Source: Paracoccaceae bacterium (GTDB lineage Bacteria; Pseudomonadota; Alphaproteobacteria; Rhodobacterales; Rhodobacteraceae). From it: a stretch of DNA of 64,000 nucleotides. Of this stretch, positions 38,025-45,933 are shown in pieces. The notes under the pieces were generated by a model. The model was not told where the DNA came from. It saw nothing but the letters and a program-made list of their open reading frames with translations, and ran no database searches. Each line of letters begins with the position of its first letter. Positions within the stretch are counted from its first letter, which is position 1. The translations under genes and the position numbers were made by a program. The stretch is taken from the NCBI GenBank assembly GCA_023383015.1, contig JAHDXW010000012.1:53533-117532 (forward strand), read 5' to 3'.

Positions 38025-39182
38025 TCAGCGCCCGCCGATCACGCCGATGTAGTCGGAGACCCAGCGGTAGTAGGGCACGCACTCGCCCTGGCTGGCGCAG
38101 CGGGTGACCGGGGTCGTCCAGAAGCGGATCTTGTCGAAGTCGTCGAAGCCGTTCTTCGTGCAGCCCTCGGCGGTCTGCATGCCGCGGCCGTCGGTGCAGG
38201 CCGCCGGCACCACCGGGTTGGCACCGAACCACACCGACAGGTCGGCTTGCAGGTTCGACGCCAGCGTGTGCTCCATCCACAGGTAGGCGCAGTTCACGTT
38301 CTCGGCCTCGGCGTGCAGCATCGTGGTGTCGGCCCAGCCGGTCGCGCCCTCGACCGGGATGACCGAGGCCACCGGCACGCCGTCGGCTTGCAGCAGGTTG
38401 ACCTGGAAGGGCCAGGTGCCCGACGCCGCCATGCCCTCGTTCTTGAAGTCGTCCATCTGGATGAAGGCGTCATGCCAGTAGCGGGAGACGAGCTGGCGCT
38501 GCTGGCGCAGCAGGTCCAGCGCCGCCTTGTACTGGTCATCGTTCAGCTCGTAGGGCGAGGTGATGCCCAGTTCAGGGCGGTGGTGCATCAGGTACTGGGC
38601 AGCGTCGGCAACATGGATCGGCCCGTCATAGGCCTGCACCCGCCCCCGGTTGGACTTGCCGTCGGGCAGCGTCATCTCCTCAAACACGACGTTCCACGAG
38701 GTCGGCGGCTGGTCGCCGAACACCTCGGTGTTGTACATTAGCACGTTCGGGCCCCACTGATAGGGCACCCCGTAGTGCACGCCGTCGACGACATACCAGG
38801 GCGCCTGCTTCAGGCGCTCGTCCACCGTCGGCCAGGAGGGGATGAGGTCCACGTTGACCGGCTGCACGCGCTTGCCGGCGACCAGCCTGAGCGAGGCGTC
38901 GCCCGAGGCGGTGACGACGTCGAAGCCGCCCTCGTTCATCAGTGCCACCATCTCGTCGGAGGTGTTCGCCGTCTTGACGTTGACCCTGCAGCCCGACGCC
39001 TCCTCGAACTTCGTGACCCAGTCGAACTCGGCCATCGTCTCGCCGCGCTCGATGTAGCCGGGCCAGGCGACGATGTTCAGCTGCCCCTCGGGCGCCCCGA
39101 CCTCGGTGATCTGGGCAAGGCCCGTCTGGGCGGTCAACAGCAGGGCAATGGCAGTACCCGCGGTCAGCTTCCTGGCGATCAT
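38025..39182 (-). CDS. potD: Extracellular polyamine-type solute-binding protein
   Basis: A 385-residue periplasmic binding protein of the PotD/PotF type. It has a signal peptide of about 23 residues (MIARKLTAGTAIALLLTAQT...), then LNIVAWPGYIERGE, the start of the mature lobe; VVTASGDASLRL and the hinge region GVPYQWGPNVLMYN follow, with acidic and aromatic residues suited to polyamine binding. Four cysteines in the C-terminal part (CTDGRGMQTAEGC, CASQGEC) suggest disulfides. The ATG at 39182 follows GGGGAGC. It is the first gene of the operon potDABC-patD. Confidence 0.9.
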   Translation of the reverse strand: MIARKLTAGTAIALLLTAQTGLAQITEVGAPEGQLNIVAWPGYIERGETMAEFDWVTKFEEASGCRVNVKTANTSDEMVALMNEGGFDVVTASGDASLRLVAGKRVQPVNVDLIPSWPTVDERLKQAPWYVVDGVHYGVPYQWGPNVLMYNTEVFGDQPPTSWNVVFEEMTLPDGKSNRGRVQAYDGPIHVADAAQYLMHHRPELGITSPYELNDDQYKAALDLLRQQRQLVSRYWHDAFIQMDDFKNEGMAASGTWPFQVNLLQADGVPVASVIPVEGATGWADTTMLHAEAENVNCAYLWMEHTLASNLQADLSVWFGANPVVPAACTDGRGMQTAEGCTKNGFDDFDKIRFWTTPVTRCASQGECVPYYRWVSDYIGVIGGR

Positions 39183-39492
39183 GCGCTCGCTCCCCTGTCG
39201 CAGGCGGTGCCGCGCCACGCGGCCCGCCATGGTCTTCGTGCCGCCGGCGACGGTAAGGGCCGCGCACGACCCTTCGCAATGGCAAAAAGGTGAAGGCAGG
39301 TATCGGCCCGACCGATTGATTGCAGGCGCGGCCGCATGCTGCCGGTCACGTTTCGCAGGACGGCATCGGCGCGGCTTGACGGCCCCCTCGGCACGGCCAA
39401 GACTGGAGTGCGCGGCGCGTCGGGCCGGCCGCGTCCAGCCCCAACCGGCCCCCGACCCTGCGGCCCGCCGGGCCGTGCCGACGAGCATCCCG
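39183..39492. other. Divergent intergenic region between potD and the TauE/SafE gene
   Basis: This 310-bp gap holds no gene I can support. The stretch 39280-39330 is less GC-rich than its surroundings and probably contains the potD promoter. On the plus strand TTGACG at 39376 with AAGACT 17 bp later is a weak candidate for the downstream exporter gene. Several GC-rich inverted repeats are present but none is clearly an operator. Confidence 0.35.
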
Positions 39493-40407
39493 ATGCAGCT
39501 CTACCTTCCGATCGCAGAGGTCTCGGTCAACGCCTTCCTCCTGCTCGGACTGGGCGGCATCGTCGGCTTCCTGTCGGGGATGTTCGGCGTCGGCGGCGGC
39601 TTCCTGATCACGCCGCTCCTGTTCTTCATCGGGATCTCGCCGACGGTGGCGGTTGCCACGGGGGCCAACCAGGTGGTCGCCTCGTCGCTGTCGGGGTTCC
39701 TCACCCACCTGCGGCGGCGGACGGTCGACCTGCGGATGGGCACGGTGCTGCTGGTCGCCGGGCTGGGCGGCTCGCTGGCCGGGATCGGGGTCTTCAACGC
39801 GCTGCGCCGGGCGGGGCAGGTCGACCTGTTCGTGCAGCTGTCCTACGTGCTGTTTCTAGGGCTGATCGGGGCGCTGATGTTCCAGGAAAGCCTGCGCGCG
39901 ATGACCCGCGCCCGCGCCGGCGCGCCGCCCCGGCGGCGCATCCACCACTGGGTGCACAGGCTGCCGCTGAAGATGAAGTTCCGCACCTCGGGCCTCTACA
40001 TCAGTGTCATCCCGCCGGCCGGCGTGGGCATCCTCGTCGGCTTTCTCGCCGCGATCATGGGCGTCGGCGGCGGTTTCATCATGGTCCCGGCGATGATCTA
40101 CCTGCTCGGGATGCCCACCAAGGTGGTGGTCGGCACCTCGCTCTACCAGATCATCTTCGTGACCGCCTTCGCGACCATCATGCACGCGGTGACCAACCAC
40201 TCCGTCGACATGCTTCTGGCCGTGGTGCTGATCGTCGGCGGGGTGGTGGGGGCGCAGGTCGGCGCCATCGTCGGGCTGCGGATGAAGGCCGAGCAGCTGC
40301 GCATCCTGCTGGCGCTGCTGGTGCTGGCGGTGGCCGGCAAGATCGCGCTCGACCTCGTCCTCGAGCCGGCCGAGCCGTTCTCGCTGGTGGCGGGGGGGGC
40401 ACGGTGA
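39493..40407 (+). CDS. TauE/SafE family sulfite/anion exporter
   Basis: A 304-residue membrane protein of the TauE/SafE family. The duplicated signature is clear: GIVGFLSGMFGVGGGFLITPLL near residue 18 in parts and FLAAIMGVGGGFIMVPAMIY in the second half. About eight helices are predicted, and a positively charged loop (RARAGAPPRRRIHHWVHR) separates the halves. Members export sulfite, sulfoacetate or other small organosulfur anions. The ATG at 39493 gives MQLYLPIAEV. It overlaps the next gene (GTGA), a TIGR02186 family partner, and the two are commonly adjacent in Rhodobacteraceae. Confidence 0.9.
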   Translation: MQLYLPIAEVSVNAFLLLGLGGIVGFLSGMFGVGGGFLITPLLFFIGISPTVAVATGANQVVASSLSGFLTHLRRRTVDLRMGTVLLVAGLGGSLAGIGVFNALRRAGQVDLFVQLSYVLFLGLIGALMFQESLRAMTRARAGAPPRRRIHHWVHRLPLKMKFRTSGLYISVIPPAGVGILVGFLAAIMGVGGGFIMVPAMIYLLGMPTKVVVGTSLYQIIFVTAFATIMHAVTNHSVDMLLAVVLIVGGVVGAQVGAIVGLRMKAEQLRILLALLVLAVAGKIALDLVLEPAEPFSLVAGGAR

Positions 40408-41171
40408 GGGCGCTTGCCGTCCTGCTTGCGCTCTGCGCGGCGCTCTGGCCCGCGGCGCGGGCGGCGGCGGAGACGGTGGTGCCGGGGCTGAGCCAGAGCC
40501 GCGTCGCCATCACCGCCAACTTCGACGGCTCCGAGCTTCTGGTCTTCGGCGCCGTCCGCCGCGACGGCCCTCCGCCCGGCGGTCCGCCCCTGCATGTCGT
40601 GGTCACGGTCGAGGGGCCCTCGGGCCCGGTGACGGTGTGGCGCAAGTCCCGCCGCATGGGCATCTGGATCAACAGCTCGGCGGTGCGGATCACGCAGGCG
40701 CCCGCCTTCTACGCGGTCGCCACCACCGGCCCGCTGGCCGAGATCATCTCGGCCACCGAGGACCTGCGCCACCGGGTCTCGATTCCGCGGGCGATCCGGT
40801 CGGTGGGCACCGCCGGCACCGCCGACGCGCCCGACTACATCGAGGCGCTGGTGCGGCTGCGCAGCGCCGCCGACCTCTACCAGCTGCGCGAGGGCAGCGT
40901 CGAGCTGGCCGAGGACGCGCTCCTGCGCACCAGTGTCACGCTGCCGGCCAACCTCACCGAGGGGCTGTTCACGGTGCGCATCCTGCTGCTGCGCGGCGGC
41001 ACGGTGATCGACAGCGCCAGCCGGACGATCGACGTCCAGAAGGTGGGGATCGAGCGGTTCCTGTTCCGCCTCGCCCGCGAGGAGCCGCTGGCCTACGGCG
41101 CGCTGGCCCTGGTGCTGGCGATCGCCGCGGGCTGGGCGGCCTCCGAGGGGTTCCGCCGGCTGCGCGGCTAG
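40404..41171 (+). CDS. TIGR02186 family protein, partner of the TauE/SafE exporter
   Basis: A 255-residue protein with a signal peptide, a periplasmic domain and a C-terminal membrane helix (YGALALVLAIAAGWAASEGF). ETVVPGLSQSRVAITANFDGSELLVFGAVRR and VWRKSRRMGIWINSSAV are the conserved blocks of TIGR02186, a family of unknown function encoded beside TauE/SafE exporters. It probably acts as an accessory factor on the periplasmic face. The start is the GTG in the GTGA overlap with the exporter stop; the longer open frame upstream is a shadow. A hairpin terminator follows. Confidence 0.87.
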   Translation: MRALAVLLALCAALWPAARAAAETVVPGLSQSRVAITANFDGSELLVFGAVRRDGPPPGGPPLHVVVTVEGPSGPVTVWRKSRRMGIWINSSAVRITQAPAFYAVATTGPLAEIISATEDLRHRVSIPRAIRSVGTAGTADAPDYIEALVRLRSAADLYQLREGSVELAEDALLRTSVTLPANLTEGLFTVRILLLRGGTVIDSASRTIDVQKVGIERFLFRLAREEPLAYGALALVLAIAAGWAASEGFRRLRG

Positions 41172-41193
41172 GGCGCGACCCGCCCCGACCCCG

Positions 41194-41213
41194 CCGCCGG
41201 CAGCAGCCGGCGG
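41194..41213. terminator. Bidirectional hairpin terminator
   Basis: CCGCCGGC (41194-41201) pairs perfectly with GCCGGCGG (41206-41213) around AGCA. It sits in the 44-bp gap between the convergent TIGR02186 and SDR genes. No T tract follows. Confidence 0.5.
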
Positions 41214-41215
41214 GC

Positions 41216-41953
41216 TCAGCCGCGGCCGACGAAGGGCATGGCGGTGGCCATCACGGTCATGAACAGCACGTTCGCGCCGGCGGGCAGGCCGGCCATGTGC
41301 ATGACGGCCTCGGCCGCCGCGTCCACGCCCATCCGCGGCTCGGGGCGCAGCGTGCCGTCGGCCTGGGGCATGCCGCGGTCCATGGCGGCGGTCATGTCGG
41401 TGGCGGCGTTGCCGATGTCGATCTGGCCGCAGGCGATGGCGAAGGGCCGGCCGTCGAGCGCGATGGTGCGCGTCAGCCCGGTGACGGCGTGCTTGGTGGC
41501 GGTGTAGGCGGCCGAACCCGGCCGCGGCGCATGGGCCGAGATCGAGCCGTTGTTGATGATCCGCCCGCCCTGCGGCGCCTGCGCCCGCATGGCGCGGAAG
41601 GCGGCGCGGGCGCACAGGAACATTCCCGTGAGGTTGACCTCGACGGCAGCGCGCCAGTCGGCGGGGTCGATCTCGTCGATGGTGGCGGCCGGGGGAAAGA
41701 CGCCGGCGTTGTTGAACAGCACGTCGATGCGCCCGAAGCGGGCGGCGGCGGCGGCGAAGGCGGCATCCACCGCCGCCGCGTCGGTGACGTCGCAGGGCAG
41801 GGCCAGCGCCGCCGGCTGCCCGCCCGCCGCCGCCTCGATCAGCGCCGCGCGCCGGGCCAGCAGCGCCACCCGCCAGCCGCGCGCCAGCGCCAGCCGCGCC
41901 ACCTCCCGCCCGATGCCCGAACTTGCCCCGGTGACGACAAGGACGCCCGCCAC
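41216..41953 (-). CDS. Short-chain dehydrogenase/reductase
   Basis: A 245-residue classical SDR. The cofactor motif is [11 protein letters not shown] near residue 7, NNAG is in [10 protein letters not shown], the catalytic Ser is in [14 protein letters not shown] and the YxxxK pair in [11 protein letters not shown]; an Arg after the TGxxxGxG region and Arg in LLARR favour NADP. The substrate is unknown. The start is a GTG at 41953, 2 bp after the stop of the RAM-domain gene; the frame continues upstream only as a shadow of that gene. The two genes are surely one transcript. Confidence 0.88.
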   Translation of the reverse strand: MAGVLVVTGASSGIGREVARLALARGWRVALLARRAALIEAAAGGQPAALALPCDVTDAAAVDAAFAAAAARFGRIDVLFNNAGVFPPAATIDEIDPADWRAAVEVNLTGMFLCARAAFRAMRAQAPQGGRIINNGSISAHAPRPGSAAYTATKHAVTGLTRTIALDGRPFAIACGQIDIGNAATDMTAAMDRGMPQADGTLRPEPRMGVDAAAEAVMHMAGLPAGANVLFMTVMATAMPFVGRG

Positions 41954-41955
41954 CG

Positions 41956-42192
41956 CTAGAACGCCCGGAAGGTCATCGTCGTCAGCGTCCGCTGGATGCC
42001 GGGAATGTCGAACAGCCGCTCCGACAGGTAGCGGCCGACGTCCTCGCCCACGGGAATGTAGACCTTGGCGATCAGGTCCCAGTCGCCCGAGGTCGAGAAG
42101 AGCTCCGACACCACCTCGCGGTCGTATACCGCGGTGGCGACCTCGTAGGTCTTGCCGGGGGTGCATCGGAACTGGACGAAGACGCAGGTCAT
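41956..42192 (-). CDS. Stand-alone Lrp/AsnC RAM-domain protein
   Basis: A 78-residue protein that consists only of the ligand-binding RAM (ACT-like) domain of the Lrp/AsnC family: [17 protein letters not shown], the strand-helix [11 protein letters not shown], and [18 protein letters not shown]. There is no helix-turn-helix, so it may form ring-shaped oligomers that sense amino acids or modulate full-length Lrp proteins. The ATG at 42192 is the family start. It is followed after 2 bp by the SDR gene, which might suggest a shared substrate or simple linkage. Confidence 0.88.
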   Translation of the reverse strand: MTCVFVQFRCTPGKTYEVATAVYDREVVSELFSTSGDWDLIAKVYIPVGEDVGRYLSERLFDIPGIQRTLTTMTFRAF

Positions 42193-42341
42193 GGGCGCAT
42201 TCCGGTTGGACGTCGGCAGTCTAGAGCGCTTTGGCGGCGCGGGGAAGCGGGCGCGGCCGGCCGGCGGACGGTTGACATCGGCGCCGGCGGCGCCGACCCT
42301 GCGGGCGGCGCCGGCGGCCCCGGCCCGCGAAGGAGACCTGG

Positions 42342-42935
42342 ATGAATCCCCCCCCTGCCGCCGCGCTGCCCGCGGCGCTGGCGCTGGCCGCCGCGCTGGC
42401 GCTGGCCGGATCGGCCGCCGCCGGCCCCGCCGCCGACGCCGCCGCCGAGGCCGAGCGGCTGATGGCCGAGGGCCGCGTCGCCGAGGCGGCCGCGGCGCTG
42501 CGGGCGGGGATGTTCGCCCTTCTCGACCAGGCGCCGGCGGTGGGCTTCACCGCCGTCGTGCTGGTGGCCGAGGGCGCCCGCGGCTTCGGCGCCTACACCC
42601 CCCGGGCGCCGGGGCCCTATGCCGTGGGAGAGCCGATCCGCGTCTATGTCGAGCCCGTGGGGCTGGTCGCCGCGCCGCAGCCCGACGGCAGCTTCGTGAT
42701 GGGCTTCGCGGTCGATCTGGTGGTCCGCGACGCCGCCCGGGGCGTGATCGGCGCGGCCCCCGCGCTGATGGAGACAAGCGTGCGCGGGCTGCGCCGGCCG
42801 GCCGACTTCTTCGGCTCGCTCACCTACAACCTGACCGGCCTGCCGCCGGGGCGCTACACGCTGGACAGCACCATCCGCGACCAGAACTCCGGCCGCAGCG
42901 GCAGCTTCGCCGTCGAGGTCGAGATCGGCGGCTGA
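42342..42935 (+). CDS. Secreted hypothetical protein
   Basis: A 197-residue exported protein. The N-terminus (LPAALALAAALALAGSAAA) is a signal peptide with a likely cut near residue 27. A short Ala/Glu-rich helix follows, then a beta-rich domain with PYAVGEPIRVYVEPVGL, FVMGFAVDLVVRD, FFGSLTYNLTGLPPGRYTLDSTIRD without breaks longer than this, and the end SGSFAVEVEIGG. The pattern recalls a fibronectin/immunoglobulin-like sandwich. I do not recognise a family. The ATG at 42342 follows AGGAGACCTGG. It is convergent with the restriction enzyme gene (49-bp gap). Confidence 0.72.
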   Translation: MNPPPAAALPAALALAAALALAGSAAAGPAADAAAEAERLMAEGRVAEAAAALRAGMFALLDQAPAVGFTAVVLVAEGARGFGAYTPRAPGPYAVGEPIRVYVEPVGLVAAPQPDGSFVMGFAVDLVVRDAARGVIGAAPALMETSVRGLRRPADFFGSLTYNLTGLPPGRYTLDSTIRDQNSGRSGSFAVEVEIGG

Positions 42936-42984
42936 CGCGCCGCCCGCGGGGGGCGGGCGGGGCGGGCGGGCCGGGGGCGGGGCG

Positions 42985-45864
42985 TCACCGCGCGGGCGGC
43001 GCGGCGGCGCGGGCCCGGTTCAGCGCGAACAGGCGGGCAAGGATGTCGTCGTCGGTCATGCGGCCGGCGCGCCAGTCCGCGCCCCAGCCGTAGGCATCGG
43101 CCACCGCGGCGTCGAGCGCCCCGTGGGCATGGGCCAGCCAGGCAGGGCGGGCGTTGTAAAGCGCCGTCAGCGTGCGCGCCTTCAGAAGCCTCGCGGCGGC
43201 CTCGTCGCGCGGCAGCAGCCGGTCGGGGTAGCCGGGCACCACCTCGGGGACGCGGCAGACCAGGTCGGGCGGGTTCAGCCAGGCCTCGCGCAGCGCGTCC
43301 AGCCGGGCGGCGGCGGCGGCGATGGCGGCCGCGCGCGGGTCGTCGGCGTAGTCGGCGGCGGGGATGTCCGGGGTCAGGCCGGCGGGGAAGGGGAAGGTCT
43401 CGAAGGTGGTCGAGGGGGTGTAGCGGGGATCGTTCCCCACCCCGAGGAAGGTGCCCGTGCGCAGCGCCCAGAGTTCGTGGAAGCGCGAGTGCAGGATGCC
43501 GAAGGTGGTGTCGTCGTCGCGGGCGATGACCATCAGGTTCTTGTCGGGCAGCCTCCACTTCGGCATCCACACAAAAAGGCGATGCTTCGCCACTTCGGGC
43601 GTCACGATGAAGCGCTCAAGGTTCGTGGTGGCCTCGCGCATCTCGGGTCGAGGCCGCCAAAGAAGCCACCAGTTGTCCCGCAACCATGCAATCTTGTTGG
43701 GCGCGCGCTCCGGTTTGACAGCGTGCTCGAGGAAGGCAAACGGCTGCTCGTAAAGGGCGGCTTCTTGCTCCGTGGTCTCGGGAGCGAAGTCGATTAGCCA
43801 AATGTCCTGTGGCCGTCGCGTAAGATCGACGCCGTTCCAGTATGGTCTAAGGACGTCGCTGTTGAGCCGGCCGTTGGGATTGAGCGGTGCTATGAGCATT
43901 GCACGCGCCGTCGCGCCGGGAATGTTAAAGGCCCCCGTCTTCTGGATTCCGACGAACGATCGTTGCGCGTTTTCCGGCAGTCGTGCAACCGCCGTCAGGT
44001 CCACCCCGTCCGCACTCGCCGTCAAATCCGCGAACACCTCCGCCACCTCGGCCCCGTCCAGCCGCGCCGGCCCGCCCTTCTGCCCGTCGAAGCAGACCAT
44101 CGACACCCGCACCGCCGCCCCGTCCACCGTCCAGGGCTGGTCGCTCCACGCCTCGAAGATCCGCCCGCCCCCGGTGATCGCCTTCAGCACCGCCCGGTTG
44201 GCCCCGCCGCGGATCGAGTTGGTCGCCACCAGCCCGGCGCGGGCAAGCGTGCCCGCCTGCACCATCTCCCACGCCCTGGCGAACCAGTAGCAGACCAGGT
44301 CGGCCCCGCCCGGCACCTCGGGGAAGGCCCGGCGCAGGGCGGTGGCGTAGCCCTCGCCAAGCTCCCCGATCATCTTCTTGTTGCCCAGGAACGGGGGGTT
44401 GCCCACCACCACGTCGGCGGCCGGCCATCCGGCGCGGGTGCCGTCGGGGTCGAGCACCGCATCGCGGTTGGCGATGGTGGCAAGCGGCCGCAGGATCGGG
44501 GCGCGGGCGGGCTCGAAGCCGTTCCTGCGCGACCACTGGATGTCGCCGATCCAGACCGAGACGCGGGCAAGCTCGGCGGCATAGGGGTTCAGCTCGATCC
44601 CGAGCAGGTTCTCGGGCCCGCACAGCGGCACCTCGCTGCCAAGCCCCACCCCCAGCGCCTCGGCCTCGATGTTCACCCGCCGCTCGATGTCCTTCAGCAC
44701 CGAAAGCGCGAGGTAGAGGAAGTTGCCCGACCCGCACGCCGGGTCGAGCACCCGGAAGGCGCGCAGCCGCTCCGTGAAGGCGGTCTTCAGTGCGGTCGCC
44801 TCGCGGGTGGCGCGGTCGGTGGTGCCCATCCGCCCGCGCGTCCGGGCGCCGGCCATCAGGGCCGCGATGCGCGCCTTCACCCCCTCCCACTCGGCCACCA
44901 GCGGCGCCTCGATGACCGGGCCGATGATCTGCATGATCTTGTCGCGGTCGGTGTAATGGGCGCCAAGCTGGCTGCGCTTGCCGGGGTCGAGCCCGCGCTC
45001 GAACAGCGTGCCGAGGATCGAGGGGTCGATCGCCGACCAGTCGAGCGCGGCTGCGGCGATCAGGTCGGCGACGTCGTCGCGCTCGAGCGGCAGCGCCGCA
45101 TCGTCGTCGAAAAGCCCGCCGTTGAACCACTCCACCGCCTCGAAGCCGACCGTCCCGCCCGCGCGCATGGCGGCGAAGAGGGTCGCGGCATGGCCGGCGA
45201 AGGTCTCCGGCCGGGCCCGGGCGGCGGCCAGCATGCGCTCGAACATGCGGTCGGGCAGCAGGCCCACGTCCTCGGCGAACATGCAGAAGACGAGGCGGTT
45301 GACGAAATGGGCCACCGCATGGGCCTCATGCCCGCGGTCCCGCAGCCGCTGGGCCAGCGCCGCGAAGCGCTCGGCGGCCTCCTCGGTCAGCACCTGCCGG
45401 GTCTTGCCGGGCTTCAGCCGCTCGGGGTCGAGGAAGGCCCAGCGCAGGAGGTCGCGGCGGGCGGCGTCGGCAAGGTCGTCGAGTGCGAGCAGATGCACGC
45501 TCGGGACGGTGTTGGTCCAGTTGGTGTGGATGCGGATGCGGTCGGTGTCCGAGACGATCAGCAGGGGCGGGTTCTCCAGCGCCACGGCGTAGCGCTGCAA
45601 CTGCACGAAGGCGGCGTCGAGGTCCCGGTGGCGGCCCTTGTATTCCCAGGCGAAGGCGCCCCGGCGCCAGACATCGGCCCAGCCCTCGCCGCCGGTGGTG
45701 CGGGCGGCGCCCTTCTCGAAGGTGAACCACTCGCCGCGCGGGTCGGCCGTCACCGGGTCGTCGATGCAAAGAAGGCGGCAGAGGTCGATGAAATGCGCCT
45801 GCGCGGCGCTGCGCTCCTTCAGCGCGACGGGGCGCCACTTGGTGATGAACTCGCCGGGGGTCAT
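42985..45864 (-). CDS. MmeI-like (type IIL/IIG) single-chain restriction-modification enzyme
   Basis: A 959-residue protein combining nuclease, methyltransferase and specificity domains. The N-terminus has a PD-(D/E)XK-type motif, Asp64-X9-Glu74-X-Lys76 (in AFAWEYKG), with the spacing of MmeI. A helical linker follows, then the adenine methyltransferase with motif I LDPACGSGNFLYLAL near residue 371 and motif IV VVGNPPFLGNKK near residue 488. Residues from about 560 to 790 should contain the target-recognition domain, then a C-terminal helical part. Such enzymes methylate one strand and cut at a distance. GC falls sharply over residues 629-768, suggesting a foreign recognition domain. The start at 45864 lacks a strong ribosome binding site. 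A helicase gene lies 69 bp upstream in the same orientation. Confidence 0.88.
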   Translation of the reverse strand: MTPGEFITKWRPVALKERSAAQAHFIDLCRLLCIDDPVTADPRGEWFTFEKGAARTTGGEGWADVWRRGAFAWEYKGRHRDLDAAFVQLQRYAVALENPPLLIVSDTDRIRIHTNWTNTVPSVHLLALDDLADAARRDLLRWAFLDPERLKPGKTRQVLTEEAAERFAALAQRLRDRGHEAHAVAHFVNRLVFCMFAEDVGLLPDRMFERMLAAARARPETFAGHAATLFAAMRAGGTVGFEAVEWFNGGLFDDDAALPLERDDVADLIAAAALDWSAIDPSILGTLFERGLDPGKRSQLGAHYTDRDKIMQIIGPVIEAPLVAEWEGVKARIAALMAGARTRGRMGTTDRATREATALKTAFTERLRAFRVLDPACGSGNFLYLALSVLKDIERRVNIEAEALGVGLGSEVPLCGPENLLGIELNPYAAELARVSVWIGDIQWSRRNGFEPARAPILRPLATIANRDAVLDPDGTRAGWPAADVVVGNPPFLGNKKMIGELGEGYATALRRAFPEVPGGADLVCYWFARAWEMVQAGTLARAGLVATNSIRGGANRAVLKAITGGGRIFEAWSDQPWTVDGAAVRVSMVCFDGQKGGPARLDGAEVAEVFADLTASADGVDLTAVARLPENAQRSFVGIQKTGAFNIPGATARAMLIAPLNPNGRLNSDVLRPYWNGVDLTRRPQDIWLIDFAPETTEQEAALYEQPFAFLEHAVKPERAPNKIAWLRDNWWLLWRPRPEMREATTNLERFIVTPEVAKHRLFVWMPKWRLPDKNLMVIARDDDTTFGILHSRFHELWALRTGTFLGVGNDPRYTPSTTFETFPFPAGLTPDIPAADYADDPRAAAIAAAAARLDALREAWLNPPDLVCRVPEVVPGYPDRLLPRDEAAARLLKARTLTALYNARPAWLAHAHGALDAAVADAYGWGADWRAGRMTDDDILARLFALNRARAAAPPAR
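43561..43980. other. Low-GC segment inside the restriction enzyme gene (probable swapped TRD)
   Basis: Counting by hand, 255 of 420 bases are G or C (61%) from 43561 to 43980, against 90 of 120 (75%) directly upstream at 44041-44160. Codon use changes too, with more A/T third positions. The segment stays in frame and encodes residues 629-768, between the methyltransferase core and the C-terminal part, where MmeI-family enzymes carry the target-recognition domain. Confidence 0.7.
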
Positions 45865-45933
45865 CGCACGCGGCCCGCCCTTCTGCCCGGAGCCCAGAAG
45901 ACACCGTCGCGCCCCTTCGGGCAAGCGGCCCAG

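Noticed and set aside
42272..42300. TTGACA before the secreted protein gene at 42342
   Set aside because: The -35 is perfect, but the sequence 17 bp on is GACCCT, with no acceptable -10 at 16-18 bp, so I do not call a promoter.
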